The position numbers and the translations under genes are program-made. Positions 1 through 14,000 of a stretch of DNA of 64,000 bases are shown in pieces. The stretch is from Larimichthys crocea. Lineage: Eukaryota; Chordata; Actinopteri; Sciaenidae. The notes beneath the pieces are model-generated. The model saw nothing but the letters and a program-made list of their open reading frames with translations, ran no database searches and was not told where the DNA came from. The DNA lies in assembly GCF_000972845.2 (NCBI RefSeq), contig NC_040019.1:11919001-11983000 (forward strand), read 5' to 3'. Position 1 is the stretch's first letter, and each line of letters begins with the position of its first letter.

Positions 1-1863
1 CAGAGGCTTCCTGCTGGCAGGCTCACAGGTTCTGTATTACTGTATTAACAGTTTATAGAGTGGTATTTTCAAAAGAGTCTTACTACTAAAATACAATTCA
101 ATAAAATGTCCAAGGACTGAAACCCACTCATCCAACATAGCATGTGTTAGAGACTATCATTTGTGAGCGGACATTTGCCATCTCTTGTTGTCCAATTGTG
201 TACCTGGCAGGCAGCAACAGGACATAGCTGTGCCAAAGGGGAGGCGTTTGGCCAGACATGTCCTTGACTGAGTAATAATGCAGCACATATGGTGATAGAA
301 AATATGAGCACCATTGATGGCTGGGGGAACTGTCCTTCTTTGGTTTGGATGTATCACTTGGCTCTGATCAAGCCAAATCTCTGTGAGAAACCCCAATCAG
401 AGAACAGACCAGAGCTAATTCATTGGCCTGAAGCAATCTACCAAGAAAGAGAAAGGAAACATGAAAGAAGCTTCTTTTTTTTTTGGCTCTGTACTCCACT
501 TCTGTTGCAACAGCACACCCTGAATCTCATACTGTTCTCTCTGTTTCTCATTTTTAATTTTTGTGCCATTGCTTTAACTTTCATTTTTACTTCAAATACA
601 ATATTGTGCACAGACTGAGTTCTGACCAATTATCTGCCTGGAGTTGGTCTAAATTTTTCGTATTTACTGCCTGTCCAATTAGTGGCTAGGAAGAAAAAGT
701 GAAATGCAAAAGGAGAAAAAGGTTCAAATATAAGTAGTAATGAGCAGAGGTGGGCAGAGGGAAAAAAAAAAAGTTTTCTAAAATGATGTCCTTTTATTCA
801 GTTATGGCAGTTATGATTACAGCATATTTTCTTTTTTATATTCTTTTTTATTTAATACAGATTTTTTTTTTCATACTCACAAAATTAATTTTTAACTTTC
901 ACCTAACCACATTCACCTAAAGTGGGTCTAATGTGTTGCTAACAGGAACATCCCTTCAGACACAAAGATGCACATACCCGCAGCAAATCCTGCGTCGTAT
1001 GTTTACATCAATGCTGCTGTTTTGAGCAGAAGCTATGTCCAAAACTTAATCAAAAACACAGTCGGCAGCAATCCAGTTTAGAAATTGGCTCTAGCAGGTT
1101 GACCCAGCAGTCACTCAGTAAACACAGCCCCTTGGGAAAACAGCCACTCCCTGACGTGCTCGGCATTGTACAAAATACCCACCAGTTTCCTTTATATTCA
1201 CACCCCAAGCTGTGATTCTCTCAGTAGATCCAGTGGTCGGTCCATTTATTTGTAACAACATTTTGATAAGTTTTGATTTGGAAAAAAAATGTTGTTGATG
1301 CCACTCTGACAGGTGATGACTTCCTCTGTTTTCAGACCAGCTGCCAGGACTCTCAAGGGAAACTACTCAAAGCTGAACAAAGGCAGAGAAAGATATGGTT
1401 AATACTGTAGCCTACTTCAGTCATCATATTCTGCTGTTCACCACACACCAATACAGACTCTGTACATTACATGTAATGTACTAACAAGTAGCAGTGGTGG
1501 AAGTATGGCCCATTTCAGAATCATTATTATATTGTTGAATTATGAATACTGATGTATTCATCACTTTAATGTTGCAGCTGGGGAAGGTGGGAAATATTTT
1601 ACTATTAATACTGCTGGGTAGTTTGTAATGATAGGATGATATGTAATTTATTTGTTTTTTTTATATTTGAATTAATCTGAATCTGCAAACTAGCTAGTAA
1701 TTAAAGGGATTAAAGAAGCAAAGTACAATAGTACATAAAGTAGCAGACAATTGAATTCATGTGAAGTACAAGCAACAAACTCTTTCAATTTGTCTATTAT
1801 AAAGTGAAAATGCAAAAGAAAATGAGATACTGTGTTTGTATATATATTTAAAAAAAAATTGAC
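1..1863. other. Intergenic DNA, no gene seen
   Basis: AT-rich sequence with several poly-A and poly-T runs. The open frames here are short, overlap on both strands and have no recognisable domain or splice context. I see no repeat family I can name. Confidence 0.6.
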
Positions 1864-2296
1864 TGAGGTGGAAAATTAAGTATGCGACTCCACCAGAGGC
1901 TCCGCTACACTAAAGAGAAAATATAGCAGCAGACTAAACCATCAGGTCTGTGTAGAGAGAATACTTTAATGTTCAATAAATTATTGCATAAAACAAATGT
2001 CATATATTCATCATGGTTTTACATTATTGTTTTGACTGGTTCTAATAATTGCATATCATTAGTGGATGGAAGCATTCAATCACATTTTTTGGCTGATTTT
2101 CTCAGTTTTGTAAACATTTGCATTACTTTTGGATAGAAATTTATCTGTAGAGGCCTGTTTTATATCATACCTGCACAGGAAATTGAGTTCAAATGTATTC
2201 CGTTAGTTTCTACTCATGGCAAAGTCCTTAAATCCCAAAAAATAATATATTATATCTTTCTGAACAGGACTTGTGGGAGCTCAATTTTCCACCTCA
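1864..2296. mobile_element. Candidate MITE bounded by 17-bp inverted repeats
   Basis: The left end reads TGAGGTGGAAAATTAAG (1864-1880). The right end (2280-2296) is its reverse complement with one mismatch. The 433-bp interior is AT-rich and has no coding capacity. The ends face outward as in a non-autonomous DNA transposon. No clear target-site duplication is visible: the flanks are TTGAC on the left and CATAA on the right. The superfamily therefore cannot be assigned, and the element may be old or its true ends slightly different. Confidence 0.45.
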
Positions 2297-3288
2297 CATA
2301 ATTCCTATGGGATCAGAGGAGATCTGTCACACTAAAATCTGCCACTAAAAGAGTGGGCCTCAGTCATATTTCTGTATGAACAACGCTAAAGACCTCTGTG
2401 CACCCGCCTTTCATACATTCTTGTCTATCCTCTGCACTTTCCTCGGCTCCTTTTTTATTTTCATTTTATGTCCCCACTCTCTCTCTTTGACGAATTCACT
2501 GGATTGCGTAGCTGATATCCTCCCAGCAGCCCTGTTATCAGGACATTTTCAATGGTGTGGGTGAAAATAAAAAGAAGTGTTTGGCAGGTTGCCTTGCTGT
2601 TGTCACCTTTGGGTTACAGATAAAAAAAACTCCTGCAGCAGCCGATGTGGCCATCAAAATGAAAGTGCTAGACTTTAAGGGCTATATTTTGCTGACTTTA
2701 TTTCTAAATAATATTGAAGATAACTGTTTTCACTCTGAGTTAAGTCAACATTCAACCAAAAGACCAAGACTTCGACACAAAGCACAATTGAGTGCTATTG
2801 CCGACTCTGATGGAACCACTGAGGGAGACATAAAACTGCTTTCTCAAGCTGTCTGCACAGTCATTTTTCATTTGGTTCTTAGGCAAGACTATTAAAATAT
2901 CTTTTAATCAGTTAATGTGCTATAAATATTTATATTGTGGTGCTGAAGCAGTGTAAGACAAGTGACTAATATGACAATAGAGTAAGCATGCAGTATTTGC
3001 AGTTTTGGCTTATTTTAGAATAACGGTATTTTTCCCTGATAATGACTGCATCTCCTGCCACGTCTGCCCTCTAGGTTTGATCACACACTGTAGAATGTTC
3101 AACTTTTTCAGATACTTTCAATTGAAGTTTTACTGTGCATTCACCACTGCATGACATGAGCGGAAATGCAGGCCTGGAAATAGATGTTCGTGAAGCTTTG
3201 AACTTGAATATGCTGTAAAAGTTTCTCTTCCGTCTAAGAGGATGTCATGTTCTCCGCATTGTCACAGCAACTTCCCCCCGGTTTCCTT
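2297..3288. other. Intergenic DNA, no gene seen
   Basis: This stretch includes one 112-codon open frame (2557-2895) with low-complexity, non-conserved-looking sequence and no splice or promoter context. I treat it as chance. Confidence 0.5.
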
Positions 3289-3324
3289 ATATTATATATA
3301 TATATATATAATATAGGAATATAA

Positions 3325-3364
<40 letters not shown>

Positions 3365-3392
3365 ATATATCTATATATATATATACAGTATA
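3289..3392. repeat. (TA)n microsatellite
   Basis: About 100 bp of nearly pure TA dinucleotide, interrupted by a short ATATAGGAATATAATG segment and two TATC units. Expected to be polymorphic in length. Confidence 0.95.
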
Positions 3393-3640
3393 TGTCTGAG
3401 CAATTGTCCTCAAATGTTACTTCAAGAAGTAAGTGAATTCTAAGTCATAAAGAGCTATTAGAAAGCACAACAAGGAGCCACAACCCACCCACTCATGTCC
3501 GAGAAAAATGCACACGTAAGTTTCACATCAGGATAAAAGTAAAACGAACAAATTGATAATAACCTATAGAATTCACATTCTGTATAGCAATTGTAATGGT
3601 TTTGGATTTGTCTATTTTTTCCTTCTTTTCACAGTGCTAT

Positions 3641-4390
3641 TATGGTTACCACTGATGAGATTACAAAGTCAAACGATGAGATGACGGCCAGGGCAGCACA
3701 GCAGAAAATGGAGTCAGATTTTGGTGTTCGAGTCAGTCTACGCCATGTATACGACATGCTTGCAGAAATATGGGTTGAAAATTTGGCAAGGCCCGCTTCT
3801 GTCCAATGATAAAAGAGCACAACAAAGAAGCAAGGCTGCAACAGGCGTCTCTGTGGAACAACTCTGGGGAGACCTGGCATAATGTTTTTTTTACACATGA
3901 AACAACAGTTTCATTGGAGCACTATGCCAGACAGAGTTTCCAAAGGAAGGACCACTGCACGCCAAACCTCAGCCAAAACATCCGTTGAAGCTGCATGTTT
4001 GGGGAATGATTTCCCGGCATTGTGCAGGTTCAATGGTAATGTTCGAGAGAATAATGGATCGAGAAATACTAAAGAACATGCTGCACCATACATAAGGACA
4101 TATTTTGGGTCTGACCATCGCTTCCTCTAGGACAGTGATCCAAAACACAATCAACTGGGTGAAAACTCTGCCAGAGTCACCAGACTTGAATCCCATTGAG
4201 CTTGTTTGACACTCCATGAAAGACTTTATTCAAAAGGAGGCTAAGCCAGGCAAAAAGCAGGAGCGCATCGAGGCCATAGAGATGTTTTAGCACACAAGAG
4301 TCACCGTGGACTTTTGCAACAGACTTATCTCAGAACTATCAAAAGTTTTGAGGTGTATTATTAATAATGAAGGGGGCATAGTGGAAAATA
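3641..4390 (+). pseudogene. Decayed Tc1/mariner transposase
   Basis: Conceptual translation across several frames recovers pieces of a Tc1/mariner (IS630-like) DDE transposase in order. A middle block resembling VSLEHYARQSFQRKDHC lies near 3905-3960. It is followed by a block containing LHVWGMISR near 3990-4015. A degraded D-N-D-P-K-H region lies at about 4130-4150 and reads as a V-I-Q-N-T remnant. The strong PESPDLNPIEL motif, which holds the third catalytic acidic residue, is at about 4170-4205. In-frame stops and frameshifts interrupt it, for example TAG after the histidine-rich block and TGA after PIELV. The N-terminal DNA-binding part is mostly unrecognisable and I could not place the terminal inverted repeats, so the ends are approximate. 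It is a dead copy and unrelated to any host gene here. Confidence 0.8.
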
Positions 4391-7300
4391 AAAGTTGCTG
4401 GTGTTCATGTAGAATAAATAAACGGGATGAACACAAATAAAAAAATACAGTAAAAAATCCTCCAGGTATTCATGACCACACATGGAAAACTTTACAGATT
4501 ATCCAAGGTGGCGGGGCTTAGCGAACGACCGATTACTGTAAATATCAAATTCAGTCATGTGGCTTGTTTTTAAATGTTGTTTGCTCTGAGCCTAAAATTG
4601 AAATATGAAAAACCATATTTGTTTTGTTTTTTGTCAGATTAAACACAATTACAAAATAACACTAGAACAGCCGAAAATCTCACAGACCGTTTGGGTTTAT
4701 CTTTTGTAAATAACTTAGTTACATTATACAATAAATACAATACAATAAAACTACAAGTCTCTCAGGCCGTGACTTTTCCTAAATATAAGTGTTTGATGGT
4801 TTCATACGATCACATTTATTTTTACCTGTATATGTGAATAGGGAGTGAGTGTGCGAGTGAGAGAGACAGAAAGAGAAGACACTGATTTCACCGAGTGTGT
4901 GCCGGCAAAAACTGAAATGGGCCGGTTAGAAATGAAAAGAGGAAAATCACAGAATATAGGATATGTCACGTGAGTGAGCGAGGATTGGATGGTGGCACAG
5001 GCAGCGATTAGAAAACTGCCACTGTCAGCTGCACATCTGTCAGCAACTGTGCTCCATGCAGACACAAACCTTTGTAGGCTAATGACAGACGAGATCATGA
5101 TTGTGTTGGATATAAAGCACCATATACTCACCCTAATTGATTATTGACTTAATAACATATAGCCTAACCTAATTAATCTCTTGGCTGCTGTCCAGTCCGG
5201 TAATAACGGGTCTTTATGGGTATGTAAGCTATGTCATCTCCAAGTAGTACAACTGTAAAAAAAAAAAAATCTGTGAGAGAAGCGTCATCTCCTGGTCATA
5301 CCCTGTAATTCAATGAATAGGTGGAGTTACAGTAAATAATAGACATGCCCAGGGGAAGGAGAGGGCCACCCCAGCTGCTGGAACTTGGCTGGAAGACAGC
5401 TGCCATTCAGCTGGCTTTCAGCTTGAAGGGGAACTGTTGAATGGCTTCTACTGTACAGATCCATTTTGAATGTGAAGATATATGGAGTTTTTGGATCCTG
5501 CTTGCCCTCGTCCTGTTCTTCAAACTGCTGAATTAATTTAGAGTATGCGCTGCTGAATATTAAGCACTGTGTTAAAGCAACACTTCAAACGTTCATACAG
5601 TCTATCCACTGCTCTTTCGTTATCAGTTTAATTCAATGGATGTGTTAATGGTCTAACACTGATTACATGCATTACCAAAGCTGAGAAAATGAAATGTATT
5701 TACTTCAGAAGAGATCACATGAGAAAAAATAACTCATTCAGTGTTTCTCCCATTGAGTGAAAACTTTTAACTGATTATGCAGCTAAACTTGCAAATTCAT
5801 TCTTCTCACCACATGAAAAAGAAATTCAGAAGAAAGTAAAACTCCGGGTTTATTTTCTTCACTTTTTTCAAAGCAACATCACAATGTTGTGGGAAGTGAA
5901 ACTCTGTCTCTTTCTCTCTGTGTAGTGAAAAAATTAACACAGCCTGGCAGATCTGCATCTGTCAGCAGATGTGAATATTTAGTGGTGAAACTCTGTCAGA
6001 AGGAAAAATAGGAAAAAATAAATAAATAAATAAATAAAAGACTAGCTGTCAACAACAAAAGCACACTGTGAACAAAAAAAGAAGTCACACATTTGATTGC
6101 ATGTTTGCGTCCTGCAGAGTGAGAACAGCGGTAGATATTTGTTGCATAAGTAGAAACACCAACATGCAACATGATAGACATAACAAGTAAATAGATATCG
6201 CAAGATAAAATGTAAGACATAGCAAGCTCATGTAATCGATACTGCTGCATCTTTATTCATAGTGGCAACATCATCATCAATATGCTAGAAATATGAGTCA
6301 ATGGGTGGAATGGGATAGATGAGTGAAGAGGATGACCAGCAGACAGCAGCCTGCCAAATCCTGATCACTGTCTCTTTTCCTCTTGAGAGTCAAGTCAAAG
6401 CTTTTCCCTTCAGACTCTATAAATATACTTTTTTTTTGGGTCCAGATTCACCACCCAACTGCCACATCTATTGAGACTTGTCCTGGAGTGCATGTTGACA
6501 CTGTTCCCAGATGTCTTGGCTGAGCAATAAACCTATTGGAGAGTGCTATTTCTTTCTGTGTGCCAATTGTTTCCCACCCCCCTCACAGGTTGTAGAGAAC
6601 ACCATGAGCCTTTTTCTGATCTGTCACACACTAAATCACAGCCAGTCAACATGGGTGGAAATCTCTCTCTTTTGTTTCACATTCTCCAACTAATATATAA
6701 AGAAGATCCATTTGAACTGCCTTAGAAAATGTGCAAATTTAATGCAACTCTTAAAAATGAATTTAATATCTCTCTGAATCAGAGATGGAATATTTATTTT
6801 GACGGGATTTCTTTTATGTATCCATGTTTAAGTGAGTTAACAAGCTATGCCTGGTAGGCTTTCTGAATACATTAGTGATTACTAGCAGGTATTATCCTGT
6901 AATACAAGTCCTTTATCATTTAGCTTTTCGGATAAAGAAAGAGCATCTTTATACTTTTCTATGAAGTGGTTTAAAGGCACAAGGAGGTGAGCCTTTCCCC
7001 TCCTGTTTCCCACTGTGTCATACATGTATAGTATATTTGAGGATAGTATTTAACGAAACAATCAGTAATATTTTACTGCCTCACCATCAGAAGAGGTTCC
7101 ACTTGCACTCCACTATCTGATCACTTAAAGAATAACTCAAAATCAACGAATGAAAACAATTCAACCAACACACTTTAACACATTTTTTCCCCCTTGATGA
7201 AATCAGTGAGAATATAATACAGCCATATGGTTTGGATATGGTAGGGATTTGTTTAGTCAAAAGATCATATAATGTTTTTGACCTTGACCTGTTTTACCTG

Positions 7301-10300
7301 GAAAACATTTCTATATCTTAATTTTTTCAGCAATCTGGCAAGGTCTGTCCAGCCCAAACACTCTATATGAGCCTACTGTATGAGCCAAAACACTGAAATT
7401 TGTATGTACTCGCTTGGATAATCAGGAGAAGCAAGGATGAGCAGCGATACACTAAGCTCCCCACACCAGGATCCGGGACCCCCCCCATGTTTTTTTTGCC
7501 TGCAGGGTGCTCCCCAAAGCAATGCCAAGCAAGCCTCTGCAAATAAGACAGCAGCAAAGAACAAGATGGTAAAGAGATTCCCGACCCCTAACCCACTACA
7601 ACCGTCACCTCCATCCCTAGAGTTGCATGCACTCTGAAGAGAAGCAACACCATCTACAAATTTACAGGTTGTGAGCTTCCAGGTTTATTTCTTGTCACTT
7701 GTGACAGTCGTTCTAGACATTGCTTGTGATTCCACCAGAAGCACTGCAGGGCATTTCAAAAGCGGCTCTCCACTCTGCTCCACGGAGAATAAGCGGCTGG
7801 TCTATTCCTGACAGCGGCAGCAAGTAGCTACGTTAAGCAGTATGAACCAGACAGAGCTGGCTGGAAATCAAACACAGAAAGAGCTTAAATAATCAGATCA
7901 ATTTCTGTGCAGATGGCCGATTCAAAAAACAGACAAGGGGGAAGATGGAAGAAATCAAGGAAAAATCTTGGTGGGCCATAAAGTCATGTGGAGAAAGATT
8001 AAAACATTGTTGTGGATGCAATATCACAGAGCCATGCACAGTGGAATTAAGCTGATTGTGCCTTCCTAGCATGACCTCCTATTGCACTTGATGTCTTGGT
8101 TAGTTTCTTCAAATGGAAAGTGTAGCTCATCACAGAGTTGTGAATTTGACTGAATTACCTTGCAGCAGCTTTCAACCTGTCCCTTTTTCTACCCCTCAGC
8201 TTGTCTTGTGACACAGATTTTCCAAATGAAAGAGGAAACCTCAAATGAACAAATATTGAATGAAATGACTTGATGGATTTACTAGAAACATTAGCAGTTA
8301 TCATAATCATAAAAACTGGTTACGGGCATATGGTTAGAAGTACAGCACACAGTAATGAGTAAATAATGACTTGAGAAAAGCTTTTGAAAATATCAAAGTT
8401 GCTATATTTACTGTTACAATCTTACAATTTGGTATAATCAAATATCATCTGTCTTTGCATAAGGCGCGAGCAAAACTATTTAATGTTTCAGGTCTCACTG
8501 TCAGTGATGAGCTGCTTTAAACTCAATCATCTATTTTGTATTTTCAGGCTACTCATCAAGAGTTTCTGTAGACTGCACCTGCAAAATATAAGCCTTCAGC
8601 AAACTCTGGATATGAATTACAAGTCGATTACATTCTGACTGTGAGTACTGTGTATTTAAAATTATAGCCAGAGTGTGGATTTATTTAGAGTGTAAAAATG
8701 AAACACCTGATTCAGTGAAAGGAAATGAGTTACTGAAATATTTACACGTGAATAAATGGTCTGGAGTAGAGTCTTGATTCTGATCAGAATGCAGATGCTA
8801 ATGCCGGTGTAATGATGCGAGAGCACATTTAGGCAGCAAAAAAGAAACTAGATTACATGGCATTTTATAATCCATGTCAGTATTCTTTGTCAATTAAATC
8901 ACTGCAAAGATGTATGATTGTCACCCCCCAGACTTACTGTTTAAACACCTGGTTTTTGCACACACATACCAGATGTTCTCTGAAAATCAACTGATTTTTA
9001 TTGAAAAAAGAAAAAGTATACCCGTTTCAGATGCTGCTTAATCACTCAATAGTGAATATTAAACATCTCAACTGTGGTTGTTAGTTTGAATAAGGTTCAA
9101 ATAAAGGCCACTAAATATCTCCAAATTCTAATTTTAACCATAGCACTAGCTCAGCTGTTCTTTTTAAACACCATGCAGCGATATCTAGGTGAGACAGCTT
9201 TGAAAATCAGAACCAAAAGAAAGATTTTAGTTTTGTTAACAATGGGCACAACATTTAACATCATTTATCATGCAGCGTTAATGGACTGTCCCCAGTTCCT
9301 GTAGAGTTCAGTGTCTGTCCTTCTCATTGTGTCCCCAGTACTGAATTCTATTGTTTTGGATTTTTTATGGATTGATGGATTTAGTTTTTTGCCTGAACTT
9401 CTCAGCCATCTTTTGTTATTTTACGTTTACTTGCCCGTTTCAGTAAGTGATTGGTTTCCTTTTGTTAAGCTCAACCGTGTCAAACATAACACCTGTTTGG
9501 GCCATAGATGATCACAACTGAACCACAGGAAAAATCTTAGAGCAAGTTAAGGAGAACAACAACATTCTCAGTCAGGATCTTGCAGTCTCTGGCATGAGCA
9601 GGATCTTAAATAGGCCCAACGATTAGCTGGATTGAAAGAAGCTTTGTTGGTCAAAGATCTTCAGACAAATACAGGAAATCACACTTTGTGTCAAAAGATG
9701 AACAGACACATTAAACAGAAATGGCTGGCCATAACACAGAAATTATTGTGGCTATTAACACAGAAGGGCAGAACGACCTTTTGACCCACCAACCACCCTT
9801 CTCTGTTACTGAACATAGAAAGCACTTTTTAATAGATTCACATAAAGTTAAGCCATTATCATTATGACGAAAAAAAAATTACAATATGATGCAATGCAAA
9901 GGATTTTGACTTTCTGGAGGAAATAAAACTCTCTGAGAAAACTCATTGCTATGCCCTGCCTGTGCACCTCATATGGATATGCATAGCTGTGACATCTGAC
10001 AATTAATTGGAAAGTTCACTCACACTGAAAGTAAAATAAAACAGTCCACCTAATGTAAACCTCTCTAAACTCCTTTATATAATACTTATTTGCTTGCGGC
10101 ATTCAATGTGATTAACCTTTTTAAAATATTGTCAGCACTGATATGAAACTAAGATTGTTGTCATCTCCAGGAATCTGTAAACAGACTTTTTTGCCTTCTT
10201 TTCTACAGTCAAGTTCACAAAAATTCTTAAAAGTGTTATCACTCTTCATGTGCTGAAAAGCTTTAGGAAGCACAGAGGACTCATATTTTTCAGACATTTG

Positions 10301-10859
10301 CCGTGGATATTATGGGGTTGCTTTACAGGTCTTTCAGACTTACTGCACGCCTGAAAATATGCTTATTTATTGCAGTAGACTTTGTTTTGTGTACTTGTAA
10401 AATTGACACCTTTGTACTCCACGTCTGCCTCTTCCTTTCCCTCTTTCATCTTCATCACATCCTCCTCCCTTTTCCTGTGGAGGTGTCCTTGATGATTTCC
10501 ACAGCCCCTCCTCTTGTGCAACTCCCGGCGTCTTTGCTGCTGTCATTTCCAAGTAAATTATAGGCAATTTTAGAAGGCTGGTTAACATGGGAATCAGGAT
10601 CTTGGCTCGTTTGAAGACTCAGTGTACACAATTTATCAAAATTAACATCAGTTATAACTCTACAGCACCATAAGCGCTCTAAATTGTTTGCTGTCTCCCA
10701 CTGTCACACACAACTAAGATAGCGTGATTTGAGGGACTTTGTTAAAGTTACAAAGTAGTTTAAAAGTTATAATAGTCTGCCACTGACATTATGAGACTGT
10801 CTTGCAAAATGTCAGACGAGCAAGTGATGTCAGGTAGCCTCATACATCAACTTCAACTT
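4391..10859. other. Intergenic DNA, no gene seen
   Basis: Long non-coding stretch with poly-A runs (for example near 5257-5269). Open frames are short and lack conserved-looking composition or splice sites. No transposon with readable ends was recognised, although old repeats may be present. Confidence 0.5.
6012..6038. repeat. (AAAT)n microsatellite
   Basis: Six to seven tandem AAAT units. Confidence 0.85.
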
Positions 10860-11060
10860 TCAGTGTTTATTCTCTAAAACTCAAGGCTTGCTGTATTTTT
10901 ATCTCCGATAAAAGCAATACCTCGTTAATATCTGCTTTCTTTGAGCTATAAAGATGAGGCTTGGGTGTAATTTGCATTAAGTGTTTACTGAAGTGATAAG
11001 GTTGCATTAATGTGTCACTTTTTTAACATTTCCGCATCATAACAGCCCTGTCAGTTGCTC
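10860..11060. promoter_or_regulatory. Possible conserved non-coding element
   Basis: A dense run of developmental-type binding motifs: an octamer ATTTGCAT (10970-10977), a forkhead-like TGTTTAC (10982-10988), a GATAAG site and a second GCATTAAT just downstream. No open frame or repeat explains the block. The call rests only on base composition and motif clustering and is an inference. Cross-species alignment would decide it. Confidence 0.2.
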
Positions 11061-14000
11061 AGCTATGCAATGTTGATGTAACTTTCAATCGTCTATGCCA
11101 ATCTTCCGCCTTCCTCACACCATTAACATTTTTATTTGACGCGCATATAGACTGGTGTATATATCATGTTGATGCATCCTCTTTGGAGTCAATTTCTGAA
11201 CACATATCCATTTCAAGTAGCACCTGAGAAAGAAAGCTCTCCAATGTTTAAAGCATGACAGATAAAATATTTACGTGTCAAACAGAATCTCTCTTCAATT
11301 ACTTCAATGGCATTTCTCAAAATATATTTTCCAGTTTGTTGTGATCTGGATTGCTTTTACCAGTTGAATGGCATTTTTCTGAAAATGTCATAATCTCTGT
11401 TCCTGTAGGATGTGTTTTTGAAGCGTGTTTTTAAAAGAATGATCAGGTCAAATTACATGGCATATATTATTGAAACTATTTTGATTTTATTCATGGTGGC
11501 ATGGCTCTAGGGAAAGCAGTAAGTATTGAGTATGAGCAAAGAGTATCGGTCCACCACTTTTCCTGAGAATGATCTCAACCATGATGGGATAGATTGCCAT
11601 ATCATGTGGTGCTGGGCCTGTCAACAAGTCAAAACGCGGAAATAAGATGGCAAGCATTATCTTATTATGTTAGCATTGTCTATTTGTTAGCATTTAGTTG
11701 AAAGCACCTTTGTACGTAAGTGCAGCCTCATAGGTCCACCAACATGAAACAAAATATTAACTTGTACTCCATTTTGCTGTCACTCCGGTGACTATTTTCT
11801 CAGGGTGAGGACACACAGGACGAAGCAGAGGGACACAGGTGTCAGTACAGACTTTACAGACTTGTAAAATTACTAATTTAACGGTTTGTTTGTATTGTAA
11901 ATAATTTTCCATATAATACATGAATAAAAACATAAGTATATCCATACAACATTAACAATGCTGAAAAACAAATTTTATTAGGAACACATTCAAATGACCA
12001 CCTGTGGGTCCAGATTCATTTCATTGAAAACCATCAACATAACAACATTCACTGCATAATTCTGCCATCTTGAGGGAAAAGCTAGGTTTAGGGTTAGCTC
12101 CCAGGGTTAGACATTAGGGTCACCAAACTACTTAAAATTATTGGTCTGTTTAGGACAGTAAACATGATTAAAAATCAACCATAAATGCTAAATACTCTTA
12201 GAATGGTGGAAATGTTGCCCTTCAGGAACACATCATATGCACTTTTTCGGCCCTGCCTCTTCAACTTGAGTTTCTCACAGATGAATGAATGATAACCCAT
12301 GCATACATGGACAAGGACTGCTGCTCCTAACATGAATTGGGTTATGAAAAGGGACGTCTGCATCTCCCAGGCTAATCCAGGATAACAAAATGAAACATTT
12401 CATCAAGGAAGTATTGTCTTTGGTGAATGACTCAACATAACAGGTAGTGATGGATTGGCTCATCTATTACTGATTTATGAGGCACATTGGTTATTTGCCC
12501 TTGTCATAGTTGGCTTTCCAAGGAAATCCACATCAAAAACAATGAAAAAGGGGACTTTATCAAATATAATAAATGGCTGTATCTATTTTGTCAGACACAA
12601 AGTCACAGAACCCAGCCCAGGAATAAGATATACAGACCCAGAGACGCCAAGCTAACATTAGGTTAGCAGAAAGAGCATGGGGAGTTGCACTACAATCTAG
12701 AACAAGAAGCGAATGCTGTATAAGTTTTTAGGCAACAGAGATTTCACATACAAAGGTGAAAAGAGGTAATTGGTGAGTTTTATGGATATGGACAAAACCA
12801 AGTTATGATGATGTGCTGTATGTGCTGTGCATACTATAATTCTTTAAAGCTGTATATTTTTCTGTGCCCACAAAACAATCGTTCGTTTAACTTAAATCAT
12901 GAGGGTTTCAATTTCCTTTAGAAACTCCTCTAGTAGATACCAATTTGTAGGAAATAAACCCCAGGAATACTCATATACTCAATAATATTAATAATGCTCA
13001 CATTTTCAGAAATAACGAAATGCGAGAGAGAAAGAGGTGAGGGATAGCACTCAGTTATCTAGTCCAGAGATAACAAATTAAAATGACTGACTGGAATTAG
13101 CACCAAAGTTATTACAGTTTTTATGAATGGGACATAAGGGTCTATACAAAAAATACAGAAGAAAAAATAATGTAAAATATACTTTTATGTATCAATTGTG
13201 GTAGAAAATGTGGAGCCAAGAGACAGTCTGGATAAAGGGCAACCCGGTGGGATTGATTATTGTTGTAGAACTATATGCCAAGAACACCAAGGAAAATATT
13301 GCAGATATGTGGAGACACTCTGACTATGTACTTCAATTGGTATAATCAATCATTGGTCAATTGGTTACTTCCATATTTGGCTTGGCTCTACAGCCAGACT
13401 TGTTTTCAACATCTTGGTTTTGGCTTTTAGAAAATGTCAACAAAGCCTGTAATCATAACCCAAATTGTTTCTAGGAAATGATGACTTATGACTAGAATAA
13501 ACAGATATACCCATGTTCAGTTCAGATCAGGACAGGGCAGGTTCACATGAGAACAGAAGTGATAAACGTATTCTGCAACGCAATCAAGGGCCTTTCTGAA
13601 ACTCCTCTTTCTTAATTTACTTAGCTTTTTTATGCTTCTTAATAAAAAGGATGGTTATGTGGTGTACATCTTAGATCACAGGCCACTAAAATTACTTTTA
13701 AAAGGGGAAATTACATAATTACATGGATAAAACATTTCATTAACATAAAACACATTAGAGGAATCAAAACACCTTAAGTCAGTTACTTGGATATACACAG
13801 TTTTGGTGTAAATGTTTTACACTCAGCAAACAAGCTTTAGCTCTAATTTCTTCATTGGTCCTCACTTAACTTGCACAAGCATGCAGCCTCAGTGTCCTGC
13901 CCCTCCTGTCCCATTTTACAGCTTTCTGATTCCACATGCTGTTAAGATGCTCCACCAAAGTGCTGCCATCACAAAAAAAACCTTTCATTATGTATCCCTG

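Noticed and set aside
2557..2895. 112-codon open frame
   Set aside because: No recognisable domain, no splice or promoter context; length is within chance for this amount of sequence.
12085..12120. TTTAGGGTTAG telomere-like sequence
   Set aside because: Only two or three irregular units; not an interstitial telomere array.
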